From Shinella lacus (GTDB taxonomy: Bacteria > Pseudomonadota > Alphaproteobacteria > Rhizobiales > Rhizobiaceae): a stretch of DNA of 64,000 bases. The stretch is from the NCBI RefSeq assembly GCF_010994755.1, contig NZ_WHSB02000001.1, forward strand, positions 186,001 to 250,000. Direction: 5' to 3'. Position numbers and translations under genes: made by a program. Below are positions 53,805 to 64,000 of this stretch, in pieces. Numbering within the stretch: position 1 is the first letter of the stretch; the number at the start of each line of letters is the position of its first letter. The notes under the pieces were generated by a model. The model did no database searches. It had not been told where the DNA came from and saw only the letters and a list, made by a program, of their open reading frames with translations.

Positions 53805-54247
53805 ATGCGACCACGGGCGGCGATGAGGCCTTCGATCGTCGTGACGATCAGGTCGGAGCGCGCCTCCTGCGGGACGATGGCATCGACGCCGCTTTCCAGG
53901 AGCGCGGCATAATCCTGCTCGGGGATGACGCCGCCGGCGACGACGAGCACATGCTCGGCGCCCTCCTCGCGCAGGCAGCGACACAGTTCGCGAAACAGCG
54001 GCACGTGGGAGCCGGAAAGCAGGCTGACGCCGATGACGTCGACGTCCTCCTGGATCGCGGCGTGCACGACATCCTTCGGCGTCTTGTAGAGGCCGGTATA
54101 GATGACCTCCATGCCCGCATCGCGCAGGATGCGGGCCACCACCTTGGCGCCCCGGTCATGGCCGTCAAGCCCGAGCTTGGCGACAAGCACGCGGATGGTT
54201 TCGGGGGCTTCGGCCGTTGCGGCATCGCCAAGGTTCGTTTCGGTCAT
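53801..54247 (-). CDS. Cobalamin-binding small subunit of the acyl-CoA mutase (HcmB-like)
   Basis: A 148-residue B12-binding protein. ATG 54247 follows GAGGAAAAA. The base-off/His-on motif is D-G-H-D-R-G at residues 28-33 (His30 is the lower cobalt ligand); GVSLLSGSH and [12 protein letters not shown] complete the nucleotide-loop pocket. The stand-alone domain with a separate large subunit is the arrangement of isobutyryl- and 2-hydroxyisobutyryl-CoA mutases, not of MCM in which both are fused in one chain. It lies 13 bases after the dialkylglycine decarboxylase gene. Confidence 0.92.
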   Translation of the reverse strand: MTETNLGDAATAEAPETIRVLVAKLGLDGHDRGAKVVARILRDAGMEVIYTGLYKTPKDVVHAAIQEDVDVIGVSLLSGSHVPLFRELCRCLREEGAEHVLVVAGGVIPEQDYAALLESGVDAIVPQEARSDLIVTTIEGLIAARGRI

Positions 54248-54260
54248 CGGTTGTTTTTCC

Positions 54261-56548
<2,288 letters not shown>

Positions 56549-56593
56549 TGGGCTGCGGCGAGACCTCTCCCGCCGCAGCCGTCGGAGCAACCC

Positions 56594-57712
56594 CTATTTC
56601 TCGAAATAGGTTGGCTTGCCGTCCTCGCCCTTTTTCCATTCGTAGATGACATAGTCCGGGCGCGTGATGTCGCCCTTGGCGTCATAGCCGATCTCGCCCA
56701 GCGCCGTGGCCCAGGGTCCGCCCGCCTTGATGGTTTCGGCGACCTTCTGTGCGTCCTCGGCCGAGCCGGTCTTCTCGATGGCGGCGGCGACGATCTGCAC
56801 GGCGATGTAGGAATAGAGCGTATAGGCCTCCGGCTCGAAGCCCGCGGCACGGAAGTTTTCGACCACCTCTTTCGCCGTCGGGTTGCGGCGCGGATCGGGA
56901 GCGAAGGTGTTCAGCGTGCCGATCACCGCATCGCCGGCGATCTGCGCCAGTTCGCTCGACACCATGCCGTCACCGGAAAACAGCGTAGCCTTCAGCCCCT
57001 GGTCGGCGGATTGGCGCATGATCAGGCCGGCCTCCGTATGCAGACCGCCGAAGTAGATCAGCGTCACGCCGGCATCCTTCATCTTGGCGATGAGCGCCGA
57101 AAAATCCTTCTCGCCGCTGGTAATGCCTTCATAGAGCACGTCGCCGATGCCGTGTTCCTTCAGCGTCTGGCGCGCCACGTCGACGAGCCCCTGACCATAG
57201 GGTGTCTTGTCGTGCACGATGGCGATCTTGGCATCCTTGAAGTTCGCGGCGATATATTCGCCCGCGACCTTGCCCTGCTGGTCGTCGCGCCCACAGGTGC
57301 GGAAGGTATTCCACAGGCCGCGCTCGGTGAATTGCGGGTTGGTCGAAGCGGGCGTGATCTGCAGCACGCCGTTTTCCGCATAGACTTCCGAAGCCGGGAT
57401 CGAGACGCCCGAGTTGAAATGGCCGACGACATAGTGGATGCCGTCGGCGACGAACTTGTTGGCGACGGAAATGCCCTGCTTGGGGTCGGACACGTCATCG
57501 CCGATGACGACCTTCAACTGCTCGCCAAGCACGCCGCCAGCGGCGTTGATGTTGGCGACGGCCTGTTCCGCGCCCTTGACGAACTGCGCGCCGAAGGCCG
57601 CGTTCGGGCCGGTGATGGGACCGGCGACACCGATCAGGATATCGGCCCGGGCATGGGCGCTGAACATCGCGACCGATGTCAGGACCACGGAGGACAAGAG
57701 TAGTTTCTTCAT
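56594..57712 (-). CDS. Branched-chain amino acid-type ABC substrate-binding protein
   Basis: A 372-residue periplasmic binding protein of the LivJ/BraC family. ATG 57712 (GGGAGCG upstream) starts a signal peptide ending AHARA. The mature start is DILIGVAGPITGPNAAFGAQFVKGAEQAVANINAAGG, with GVSIPASEVY and AGVTLIYFGGLHTEAGLIM further on. Family members bind Leu/Ile/Val or other amino and short branched acids. No permease or ATPase genes adjoin it. Lying between the mutase operon and the thiolase genes, it may bind the operon's substrate (for example 2-aminoisobutyrate or 2-hydroxyisobutyrate), which is inference. Confidence 0.88.
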   Translation of the reverse strand: MKKLLLSSVVLTSVAMFSAHARADILIGVAGPITGPNAAFGAQFVKGAEQAVANINAAGGVLGEQLKVVIGDDVSDPKQGISVANKFVADGIHYVVGHFNSGVSIPASEVYAENGVLQITPASTNPQFTERGLWNTFRTCGRDDQQGKVAGEYIAANFKDAKIAIVHDKTPYGQGLVDVARQTLKEHGIGDVLYEGITSGEKDFSALIAKMKDAGVTLIYFGGLHTEAGLIMRQSADQGLKATLFSGDGMVSSELAQIAGDAVIGTLNTFAPDPRRNPTAKEVVENFRAAGFEPEAYTLYSYIAVQIVAAAIEKTGSAEDAQKVAETIKAGGPWATALGEIGYDAKGDITRPDYVIYEWKKGEDGKPTYFEK

Positions 57713-57787
57713 GTGATGCGCTCCCAGTATGGCTGCGGGCGTTGATGAAGCTTTCTGCGGCGCCCACGGATAGACGCAGAAAGCCAT

Positions 57788-57810
57788 CCGGCGCGCGCAA
57801 AGCGCGCCGG
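57788..57810 (-). terminator. GC-rich stem-loop between thiolase and binding-protein genes
   Basis: CCGGCGCGC (57788-57796) pairs with GCGCGCCGG (57802-57810) around a 5-base loop. On the minus strand it lies 91 bases past the thiolase stop and ahead of the binding-protein gene. The T-run after it is poor, so termination is uncertain. Confidence 0.4.
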
Positions 57811-57901
57811 GTTTCCGTCCCGATAATGTTGGACGGTGTGTTGTCGCCGGTATGTGGTCCCTTGTTCTTGTTCCGCCGACCGTTCAGTGGATTTCGTCAG
57901 G

Positions 57902-59092
57902 TCAGGCGGGGATCTCCACCGCCACCGCCGTCGCCTCGCCACCGCCGATGCAGACGGATGCGACGCCGCGTTTCAGCCCCCGCAGGCGCAGCGCGTTGAC
58001 GAGCGTGACGATCACCCGGGCGCCGGAAGCGCCGATCGGATGGCCAAGCGCGCAGGCGCCGCCGTTCACGTTCACCCGGTCCGGCGCGAGCCCCAGTTCC
58101 CGGATCGCCGCCATCGGCACGACCGCGAAGGCCTCGTTGATCTCGAAAAGGTCGATATCGCCGATTTCCCAGCCGACGCGCCGGCAGAGCGCCCGGATCG
58201 CGCCGATCGGCGCGGTCGGAAAGAGGTTGGGCGCGTCCGCATAGGTCGCGTGGCCGCGGATCAGCGCGAGCGGAGCGGTGCCCTGCCCCTCCGCCGCCGA
58301 CCGGCGCATCAGCACGAGCGCCGCTGCGCCATCCGAAATCGAGGAAGCATTGGCGGCCGTCACCGTGCCGCCCTCGCGAAAAGCCGGCTTCAGCAGCGGG
58401 ATCTTGTCGATCCGCGCCTTCTGCGGCTGCTCGTCCTGGCTGATGGTTCGCTGCTTGGTGCCCGAGCCGATGGTCAACGGCGCGATCTCGCCGGCAAAGC
58501 CACCCTCGGCGCCCGCCTTCTGCGCTTTCTCCAGCGACGCGATGGCGTAGTCGTCCTGCGCGTTGCGGCTGAACTGGTAGGCCTCGGCACAGTCCTCCGC
58601 AAAGGTGCCCATCAGCCGCCCCTTGTCATAGGCATCCTCCAGGCCATCGAGGAACATATGGTCGAGCGTCCGCTGGTGTCCCATGCGATAGCCCTGCCGC
58701 GCGCGGTCGAGCAGGTAGGGGGCGTTGCTCATGCTCTCCATGCCGCCCGCAACCACGATGGCAGCGGAGCCTGCCTGGATCAGGTCATGGGCCAGCATGG
58801 CGGCCTTCATGCCCGAGCCACACATCTTGTTGACGGTCGTGGCACCCACGCCGAACGGAATGCCGGCGCCGATGGCCGCCTGGCGGGCCGGCGCCTGGCC
58901 GAGCCCCGCCGTGAGCACGCAGCCGAACACGACTTCTCCGACATCAGCCGCGGCGATCCCGCCGCGCGCAAGGGCAGCGCCTATGGCGGCAGCGCCGAGC
59001 TCGGGTGCGGAAAGATCCTTCAAATCGCCCTGGAAACCGCCGAGCGGGGTTCGGGCCTGGCCGACGACGACCACCGGGTCCTGATTGTTCAT
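57902..59092 (-). CDS. Acetyl-CoA acetyltransferase (thiolase)
   Basis: A 396-residue thiolase. ATG 59092 follows GGAAGGAGG. The acyl-accepting cysteine is Cys91 in NKMCGSGMKAAM, GGMESMSNAPYLL is the thiolase loop, and NGGACALGHPIGASGARVIVTL holds the catalytic His; the second Cys lies in ASVCIGGGEA near the end. It condenses two acetyl-CoA or cleaves acetoacetyl-CoA. It lies 25 bases downstream of an HSD10-like dehydrogenase, so this pair can take 3-hydroxybutyryl-CoA to acetyl-CoA. That fits the product of the nearby mutase. Confidence 0.93.
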   Translation of the reverse strand: MNNQDPVVVVGQARTPLGGFQGDLKDLSAPELGAAAIGAALARGGIAAADVGEVVFGCVLTAGLGQAPARQAAIGAGIPFGVGATTVNKMCGSGMKAAMLAHDLIQAGSAAIVVAGGMESMSNAPYLLDRARQGYRMGHQRTLDHMFLDGLEDAYDKGRLMGTFAEDCAEAYQFSRNAQDDYAIASLEKAQKAGAEGGFAGEIAPLTIGSGTKQRTISQDEQPQKARIDKIPLLKPAFREGGTVTAANASSISDGAAALVLMRRSAAEGQGTAPLALIRGHATYADAPNLFPTAPIGAIRALCRRVGWEIGDIDLFEINEAFAVVPMAAIRELGLAPDRVNVNGGACALGHPIGASGARVIVTLVNALRLRGLKRGVASVCIGGGEATAVAVEIPA

Positions 59093-59117
59093 GCGATCCT
59101 CCTTCCCATGGCCGGCC

Positions 59118-59885
59118 TCACCGCGGCGCCATGCGCAATGCTCCATCGAGGCGGATGACCTCGCCGTTGAGCATCGTATTCTCACAGATATGTTTTACCA
59201 GCGCGGCATATTCCGCCGGCCGGCCGAGACGCGGCGGAAAGGGCACGCTTGCGGCCAGCGTGTCCTGCACATCCTGCGACATGCCGGCCATCATCGGCGT
59301 CTCGAAAATGCCGGGCGCAATGGTCACCACGCGAATGCCGAAGCGCGCAAGCTCGCGCGCCACCGGCAGCGTCATCGCGGCCACCCCACCCTTCGAGGCC
59401 GCATAGGCGGCCTGGCCGATCTGCCCATCGAAAGCGGCAATCGACGCCGTGTTGACGATCACCCCGCGCTCGCCAAAACCGTCCGGCTCCTCCTCGGCCA
59501 TGACCGCGGCCGCAAGCCGCACCATGTTGAACGTGCCGACCAGGTTGATGGTAACGGCGCGGGCAAAACTGTCCAGCCCGTGCGGACCGTTCTTGCCGAG
59601 GATCTTTTCGCCGGGCGCGATGCCGGCGCAATTGACCAGGCCGTGCACATGGCCGAATGCCTCTTTGGCGCAGGCCAGGGCGGCGCTGGCGTCAGCTTCG
59701 CTCGTCACGTCCGCCTGGCGAAACCGCACGTTTTCTCCGAGCTCCGCGGCCAGTGTCTCGCCGGCCGAAACATTCACATCGAGCCCCAGCACGCTTGCAC
59801 CTTCCGCGGCCAGCATGCGCGTCACGGCAGCACCCAGCCCGGAACTGGCGCCCGTAACGACAAAGACGCGGCTCTTCAGTTCCAT
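59118..59885 (-). CDS. SDR-family 3-hydroxyacyl-CoA dehydrogenase, HSD10 type
   Basis: A 255-residue short-chain dehydrogenase. The NAD loop is TGASSGLG (11-18) with Asp36 after beta-2, pointing to NAD rather than NADP. The catalytic Ser148, Tyr161 and Lys165 are in [10 protein letters not shown] and AAYAASKGG. The pattern [33 protein letters not shown] and the terminal [12 protein letters not shown] match type 2 3-hydroxyacyl-CoA dehydrogenase (HSD17B10). It would oxidise (S)-3-hydroxybutyryl-CoA to acetoacetyl-CoA. GGGAGCAGG precedes ATG 59885. It is the first gene of a two-gene operon with the thiolase and divergent from an AraC gene. Confidence 0.9.
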   Translation of the reverse strand: MELKSRVFVVTGASSGLGAAVTRMLAAEGASVLGLDVNVSAGETLAAELGENVRFRQADVTSEADASAALACAKEAFGHVHGLVNCAGIAPGEKILGKNGPHGLDSFARAVTINLVGTFNMVRLAAAVMAEEEPDGFGERGVIVNTASIAAFDGQIGQAAYAASKGGVAAMTLPVARELARFGIRVVTIAPGIFETPMMAGMSQDVQDTLAASVPFPPRLGRPAEYAALVKHICENTMLNGEVIRLDGALRMAPR

Positions 59886-60004
59886 GCTTTCCTGCTCCCA
59901 CCCGTTTCAGGCAGGATGATGCGGCGGCAAAATATGGTATGCAATGACCGAACATCGCAGTTTTGGTGATCGCTTTTGCCATAGTCGAGGATGGGACCGT
60001 CACC

Positions 60005-61006
60005 ATGGAACGCCGCATGATCGCCCCGTGTTTCATGGACGACACGCTGGAATGCCTGCAACGTCACGGCGTGGCGGCGGAACCGCTGCTGGCCCAGGTC
60101 GGCCTGCCGCCCATCATCACCGGCCCCATTCCGGCCGAACAATACGGGGCGCTCTGGCATGCCGTGGCCCGCACCATGGACGATGAGTTCTTCGGCGAGG
60201 GCGCGCGCCCGATGCGCGCCGGCAGCTTTGCCCTGCTGTGCCACGCCATCCTGTCGACCGCGACACTCGAACATGCCCTGCGGCGCGCGCTCCGCTTCCT
60301 GCGGGTGGTGCTGGACGATCCGCATGGCGAACTGGTCGTGGAAAAGGGGCTGGCGCAGATCGTGCTGAAGGACAGCGGCGCCATGCGCTCGGCCTTTGCC
60401 TACCGCACCTTCTGGATCATCGTGCACGGCGTCAATTGCTGGCTGGTCGGGCGGCGAGTGCCGATCCGCTGGGTCGATTTCCGCTGCAGCGCACCGCCCA
60501 CCGGCACCGATTATCGCCTGTTCTTCGGCGCGCCCGTACGCTTCGACCAGCCCGAGACGCGGCTCGTCTTCGATGCCGAATTCCTCAAGCTGCCGCCGAT
60601 CCGCGACGAGCGCGCGCTGAAGGATTTTCTGCGCCATGCGCCGGCAAACATCCTCGTGCGCTATCGCCACGACCTCGGCCTTTCCGCAGCCATTCGGGAG
60701 CGGCTGCATGCCACACCGCCCGCCGCCTGGCCGAGTTTCGAAGTGCTGGCCCGCCGCATGCGCATTGCCGCGCCAAGCCTTCGGCGACGGCTGCGGCTGG
60801 AGGGCGAGACCTACCGGTCGATCAAGGACGATTTGCGTCGAGCGCTCGCCATGGAAGCGCTCACCGACGGCAGCACGAACGTCGCCGAACTCGCCGCAGA
60901 CCTCGGTTTTTCCGAGCCGAGCGCCTTTTATCGCGCCTTTCGCAAGTGGACCGGCAAATCCCCGGCCCTGTTCCGGCGCGGCTTTCAGAGAAGTTCGGCC
61001 GGGTAA
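60005..61006 (+). CDS. AraC-family regulator with arabinose-binding-like N-terminal domain
   Basis: A 333-residue regulator. ATG 60005 follows GAGGATGGG. The N-terminal 200 residues (MIAPCFMDDTLECLQRHGVA and TFWIIVHGVNCWLVGRRVPI) fit the AraC effector-binding domain common in regulators of beta-oxidation and alcohol metabolism. The C-terminus has two helix-turn-helix units (FEVLARRMRIAAPSLRRRLRLEGETYRSIKDD and VAELAADLGFSEPSAFYRAFRKWTGKSP). It is divergent from the dehydrogenase-thiolase operon across 119 bases and probably controls it. Confidence 0.87.
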   Translation: MERRMIAPCFMDDTLECLQRHGVAAEPLLAQVGLPPIITGPIPAEQYGALWHAVARTMDDEFFGEGARPMRAGSFALLCHAILSTATLEHALRRALRFLRVVLDDPHGELVVEKGLAQIVLKDSGAMRSAFAYRTFWIIVHGVNCWLVGRRVPIRWVDFRCSAPPTGTDYRLFFGAPVRFDQPETRLVFDAEFLKLPPIRDERALKDFLRHAPANILVRYRHDLGLSAAIRERLHATPPAAWPSFEVLARRMRIAAPSLRRRLRLEGETYRSIKDDLRRALAMEALTDGSTNVAELAADLGFSEPSAFYRAFRKWTGKSPALFRRGFQRSSAG

Positions 61007-61111
61007 ACCATTTGGCGGGTTGACTTGGCCATCCATTTACGTTGATATCAACGTCACCTTACGGCAGGCTATTTTACATGTGAACAAAACATCGACAACG
61101 AGGAGCCGACC

Positions 61112-61558
61112 ATGAAAATCGTGACCAGCCTGAGCTTCCAGGGACAATGCCGCGAAGCCTTCGAATTCTACGCCAAGGTGCTTGGCGGCAAGATCACCGC
61201 GGCCATGGAATATGGCGACGCGCCGCCGGACATGCCGATCAGCGACCCCAAATACAAGACCTGGCTGATGCACTGCTGGCTCGACGTCGGCGACCAGGCG
61301 CTGATGGGCGCCGACATGGACGTCGCCTGGGCGCCCAATGTCGACAAGCCCAAGAACGGCTTCGACGTCACGCTGCACACCACCGACAAGGCCGAGGCCA
61401 AGCGCTGGTTCGACGAACTCTCCGAAGGGGGCAAGGCGATCATGCCGTTTTCCGAGACCTTCTGGTCGCCCGGCTTCGGCTCGCTCGTCGACAAGTTCGG
61501 CGTGCCGTGGATGATCAACAGCATCCCCTCGGGCGACTGGCAGCCGGGCCAAGCCTAA
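61112..61558 (+). CDS. VOC-family (PhnB/glyoxalase-like) protein
   Basis: A 148-residue protein with the vicinal-oxygen-chelate fold. It begins MKIVTSLSFQGQCREAFEFYAKVLGGKI and has WLDVGDQALMGADMDV, VTLHTTDKAEAKRWFDEL and FWSPGFGSLVDKFGVPWMINS, as in PhnB/3-demethylubiquinone-9-methyltransferase-like VOC proteins. Such proteins have metal-binding or drug-binding roles; the function here is unknown. GAGGAG precedes the ATG. A strong intrinsic terminator follows 16 bases after the stop. Confidence 0.86.
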   Translation: MKIVTSLSFQGQCREAFEFYAKVLGGKITAAMEYGDAPPDMPISDPKYKTWLMHCWLDVGDQALMGADMDVAWAPNVDKPKNGFDVTLHTTDKAEAKRWFDELSEGGKAIMPFSETFWSPGFGSLVDKFGVPWMINSIPSGDWQPGQA

Positions 61559-61574
61559 CCGGTCAAACCTCCAC

Positions 61575-61609
61575 AACTGCCGCCTGCCTGAAGCCGGCGG
61601 CAGTTTTTT
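61575..61609 (+). terminator. Intrinsic terminator after the VOC gene
   Basis: A perfect 10-bp stem, AACTGCCGCC (61575-61584) with GGCGGCAGTT (61596-61605), 11-base loop, followed by TTTT to 61609. It ends the VOC transcript and its T-run touches the stop codon of the convergent serine hydrolase gene. Confidence 0.85.
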
Positions 61610-62766
61610 CACGCAGCCGCGCAGACCGCCTGAAACAGCGACAGGCACAACCGGTCGCATTCCTCGTCCACTGGCAACGGTTGCGAGGACAGCTTGGCGA
61701 TGACCACGCCGGCGGACGGATCGACGTAGAGCCATTGGCCATGCACGCCGATCGCGGCGAAGGCCCCGCTCGGATATCCCGTCTGATACCATTGATTGCG
61801 ATAGCGTCCGTCGGGAAGCCAGAAATTGCCACCTGCCAGCCAGGCCTCAGCACTGCCGCCGGTCCTTGTCGTGTCGTCGATCCAGGCTTCCGGCAGCACC
61901 TGTTCCCCGGTCTGCGATCGCCCGCCATTGCGCATCATCTCGCCGACGCGCGCGAGATCGCCTGCCGTCATCGATATGCCGCCGGCCGCGCGTGGCGCCC
62001 CGGCCCCATCGACCGTGATCGACGCGTCCTGCGTAGCACCCATCGGTTTCCACAGCCGCGCCGAGGCGAAATCCGCATAACGCTGCCCGCAGGCCCGCTC
62101 GACCACCAGGCCGAGCATGTCAGAGTTTGGCGACTTGTAGGAGACCGCGCCGCCATGGTCGCCCGGGCCTTTTTTCAACGAAGCCAAGAAACCCACGAGA
62201 TCGAGCGACGGCTGGCGCGCCTCGGCCGGATGCCAGAGAACGGCCCGGCGATAGCGGCCGTAATTGCCCACAGTGTCGAGATAGTCCTCGTCGAAATCGA
62301 GCGTGATGCGCATGTCCAGCAGATGGCGCACGGTGGCATCCGCGTAGACCGAGCCAGCAATCTCCGGGACATAAAGAGAAACGGGTGCCTCCGGATCGAG
62401 CATCCCGTCGCCCTCAGCAAGACCGGCCAAGAGACCCGTGATCGACTTGCTGATCGAAAACACGATATGCTGGTCTTGCGGGCCGAAATCGGCTGCGTAA
62501 TAGTCGGCGATCACACGGCCATGTTTCATGACGACGAGGGCATCCGTGGAACTGCGCAGCAGCGCCGCGGCATGTGTCGCCAGAATGCCGAGCGGGTCGC
62601 CGACCGCCTCGTCCGCCGCACGAGCCGACGCTCGGATGCGCATCGAGGGGACCAGTTCGCCGACATTGCGAAAGGCCCAGACGTTGCAGGGCGCCTGCCG
62701 CCAGTTGTCCAGTCGCACGGTATCGCGTTCGAAGCCGTATCGGGCGGCAAATGAAGATGGGGGCAT
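61609..62766 (-). CDS. Serine hydrolase, class C beta-lactamase-like (SxxK) family
   Basis: A 385-residue protein of the penicillin-binding-protein/beta-lactamase-like esterase family. The SxxK motif is SISK at 104-107 in QHIVFSISKSITG. The second motif is Y210-K-S in VSYKSPNSDMLG, so Asn of the YxN motif is shifted. LMRNGGRS-type and WLYVDPSAGVVIAKLSSQP segments occur near the C-terminus. No signal peptide was seen. Such proteins hydrolyse esters or amides; actual beta-lactam resistance is unlikely. It is divergent from an AraC gene across 78 bases. Confidence 0.85.
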   Translation of the reverse strand: MPPSSFAARYGFERDTVRLDNWRQAPCNVWAFRNVGELVPSMRIRASARAADEAVGDPLGILATHAAALLRSSTDALVVMKHGRVIADYYAADFGPQDQHIVFSISKSITGLLAGLAEGDGMLDPEAPVSLYVPEIAGSVYADATVRHLLDMRITLDFDEDYLDTVGNYGRYRRAVLWHPAEARQPSLDLVGFLASLKKGPGDHGGAVSYKSPNSDMLGLVVERACGQRYADFASARLWKPMGATQDASITVDGAGAPRAAGGISMTAGDLARVGEMMRNGGRSQTGEQVLPEAWIDDTTRTGGSAEAWLAGGNFWLPDGRYRNQWYQTGYPSGAFAAIGVHGQWLYVDPSAGVVIAKLSSQPLPVDEECDRLCLSLFQAVCAAA

Positions 62767-62844
62767 TGTGTCTGACGTCCTCGATCACGCATATCTCATT
62801 CTCGACCGGCCTTTCGAAGGCCTGCCGGATGCACGGAGACAACC

Positions 62845-63720
62845 ATGCTGCGATCCCTTGAGCAACTGCGAAAACCGAGCGACGCGGCATCGCTGATCGC
62901 CGCGGATGACGAGCATATGGCGCTCATCGGCGGCGGAAAGGACTATGCCGTGCCGTGGCACTGGCACGACGGATACATGGTCATGATCCCGAGCAGCGGC
63001 GTGATCGAACTCTCGCACGAGGGCCAGCCGCACGGCCTCTGGCTGTCGCAGGATCGCTTCATCTTGGTTCCGCCGGAGCGCGCTCACACGACCCGCGCCG
63101 GCCTGGGCGCCAGCGCGCATATCGCGCTCTATGCGGCGCCTGACGCGTTGCTGCGGCTGGTCGATACGATCGGCTCGCGCGCGGCGTTCCGCCGGCGCGC
63201 CGGCGTGCCCGTGCAGATCGCCCGGACGTCGGCCATTCGCGCCATCCAGGCCCTGCTCACGCGCAAAGATCTCGGAGAATCAAACAGTTCCGTTCGAAGA
63301 AAGCTGTCCTCCGCCTTGCTAACGCAATGCCTCATGGACGTCTTTTCCGGCAAGCCGCTCTCCGCCGCCACCCCGCAGAACCATGGGGCCGCGCTGGTGG
63401 AAGACATCACATCTTTCGTCCGCCTTCACGCGGAGCGCGACCTTCCACTCGACCAGCTTGCGCAGCATTTCGGGGTGTCCCGGCGCCACCTGACACGGCT
63501 GTTTCGGGACGCGGCCGGCCGGTCGATCGGGCAGTTCCAGCAGGAGGTGCGCATTGAAAATGCGGTCCGTCTTCTGCAGGAGACGGACCTGCCCATCGGC
63601 GAAATCGCCTACAGGATCGGCTTCGAAAGCAGCGCGGCACTGGCGCGTGCGATGCGGCACCTGCTCGACCGATCCCCCTCGGATGTGCGGTCCGGTGTGG
63701 CCCGTTCGGTCAAGGCGTAA
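62845..63720 (+). CDS. AraC-family regulator with cupin-type N-terminus
   Basis: A 291-residue regulator. The N-terminal domain has WHWHDGYMVMIPSSGVIELSHEG and RFILVPPERAHTTRAG, a cupin-like sensing fold. The C-terminal AraC domain has LPLDQLAQHFGVSRRHLTRLFRDAAGRSIGQFQQEVRI and LPIGEIAYRIGFESSAALARAMRHLLDRSPSDVR, the two helix-turn-helix units. It is divergent from the serine hydrolase gene and is followed, 75 bases on, by a PhzF-family gene; either could be its target. GAGACAACC precedes ATG 62845. Confidence 0.88.
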   Translation: MLRSLEQLRKPSDAASLIAADDEHMALIGGGKDYAVPWHWHDGYMVMIPSSGVIELSHEGQPHGLWLSQDRFILVPPERAHTTRAGLGASAHIALYAAPDALLRLVDTIGSRAAFRRRAGVPVQIARTSAIRAIQALLTRKDLGESNSSVRRKLSSALLTQCLMDVFSGKPLSAATPQNHGAALVEDITSFVRLHAERDLPLDQLAQHFGVSRRHLTRLFRDAAGRSIGQFQQEVRIENAVRLLQETDLPIGEIAYRIGFESSAALARAMRHLLDRSPSDVRSGVARSVKA

Positions 63721-63795
63721 GGCCCGCCGGGCATGCCACCGCTGCGGCATTCCCCCTATCCTGGCCCCGTCACGATCCGGCCGGAGGAACAATAC

Positions 63796-64000
63796 ATGTT
63801 TGAGAATCGCGATCTTCATTTCGTCAGCGTCTTCTACGGTGGCCCGAACGGCGGCAATCCGGCGCCGATCGTGCTCGACGCGGACGGCATGTCCGATGCC
63901 GACATGCAGCAGGTCGCGCGCGCCTTCGGCCATGAAAGCGGTTTCGTCATCAGCCCGCCGGCCGGCGCGGACTACGATCTAGCACTTCGCTTCTGGGTGC
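63796..64000 (+). CDS. PhzF-family isomerase (C-terminus beyond the window)
   Basis: Partial gene of which 68 codons are visible. ATG 63796 is preceded by GGAGGAAC. The start (HFVSVFYGGPNGGNPAPIVLDADGMSDADMQQVARAFGHESGFV) matches the PhzF/YddE epimerase-like fold, with the GNP segment and the Glu in GHESGF where the catalytic acid of PhzF lies. PhzF isomerises a phenazine precursor; most homologues have unknown substrates. It is probably regulated by the AraC gene just upstream. Confidence 0.8.
   Translation, partial: MFENRDLHFVSVFYGGPNGGNPAPIVLDADGMSDADMQQVARAFGHESGFVISPPAGADYDLALRFWV

Noticed and set aside
61609..62766. Beta-lactamase resistance gene
   Set aside because: Only the SxxK motif fits; the second motif lacks YxN spacing and no signal peptide is seen, so an esterase-like role is more likely.

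Overview
The window looks like chromosome or large-replicon DNA of a rhizobial alphaproteobacterium (family Rhizobiaceae or close kin). Gene density is high, most genes are GC-rich, and neighbouring reading frames overlap at ATGA/GTGA junctions. The gene content also fits soil and plant association: ACC deaminase with an Lrp-type regulator, a rhizopine-catabolism-like module, an acidic exopolysaccharide locus, and many LysR/AraC/Lrp/LacI regulators. No rRNA, tRNA, insertion sequence, phage gene or CRISPR array was seen. The species cannot be fixed from the sequence alone.

Region 1 (1-20.8 kb) is an exopolysaccharide locus with two arms. The minus-strand arm (1-9.6 kb) carries a secreted GH5 glycosidase (cut by the window edge), a heparinase II/III-type lyase, three glycosyltransferases, a GDP-mannose dehydrogenase-like enzyme, a PaaK/CapK-like adenylating enzyme and a polysaccharide deacetylase. 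The plus-strand arm (9.7-20 kb) carries a Wzx-type flippase, a tandem alpha/beta hydrolase, an acyltransferase-like protein, an acyl carrier protein, an acyl ligase, a PLP-dependent decarboxylase, an ATP-grasp enzyme, a cupin and UDP-glucose dehydrogenase. The ACP-ligase-decarboxylase-hydrolase set resembles the small-molecule genes normally found with exosortase A, but no exosortase is visible here.

Region 2 (21-28.1 kb) is a minus-strand operon resembling rhizopine catabolism: LacI regulator, membrane hydroxylase, MocE-type Rieske ferredoxin, sugar-binding protein, ferredoxin reductase and a sugar isomerase/epimerase, ending at a strong hairpin. An amidase lies just upstream. Region 3 (28.2-40.5 kb) holds a YdeP-type molybdopterin oxidoreductase, an acdR/acdS ACC-deaminase pair, a secreted alpha/beta hydrolase, a Na+/H+ antiporter, an Lrp regulator divergent from a homodimeric 2-oxoacid dehydrogenase E1-like protein, and an MscS-type channel. 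Region 4 (40.5-48.6 kb) has type II NADH dehydrogenase, an encapsulin shell gene overlapping its DyP-peroxidase cargo gene, and assorted hydrolase, transporter and DNA-repair genes.

Region 5 (48.7-61 kb) is the most interesting. One minus-strand operon encodes a 2,2-dialkylglycine decarboxylase, a two-subunit B12-dependent acyl-CoA mutase with its MeaB-type G-protein, an enoyl-CoA hydratase and an acyl-CoA ligase. Nearby are a 3-hydroxyacyl-CoA dehydrogenase of the HSD10 type, a thiolase, a branched-chain-amino-acid-type binding protein and regulators. The mutase has the Asp characteristic of 2-hydroxyisobutyryl-CoA mutase, but Val where that enzyme has Ile. The locus therefore reads as a route from 2-hydroxyisobutyrate-like (alpha,alpha-dimethyl) acids through 3-hydroxybutyryl-CoA and acetoacetyl-CoA to acetyl-CoA, linked to 2-aminoisobutyrate decarboxylation. 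The right end (61-64 kb) has a VOC protein, a serine hydrolase, an AraC regulator and the start of a PhzF-family gene.
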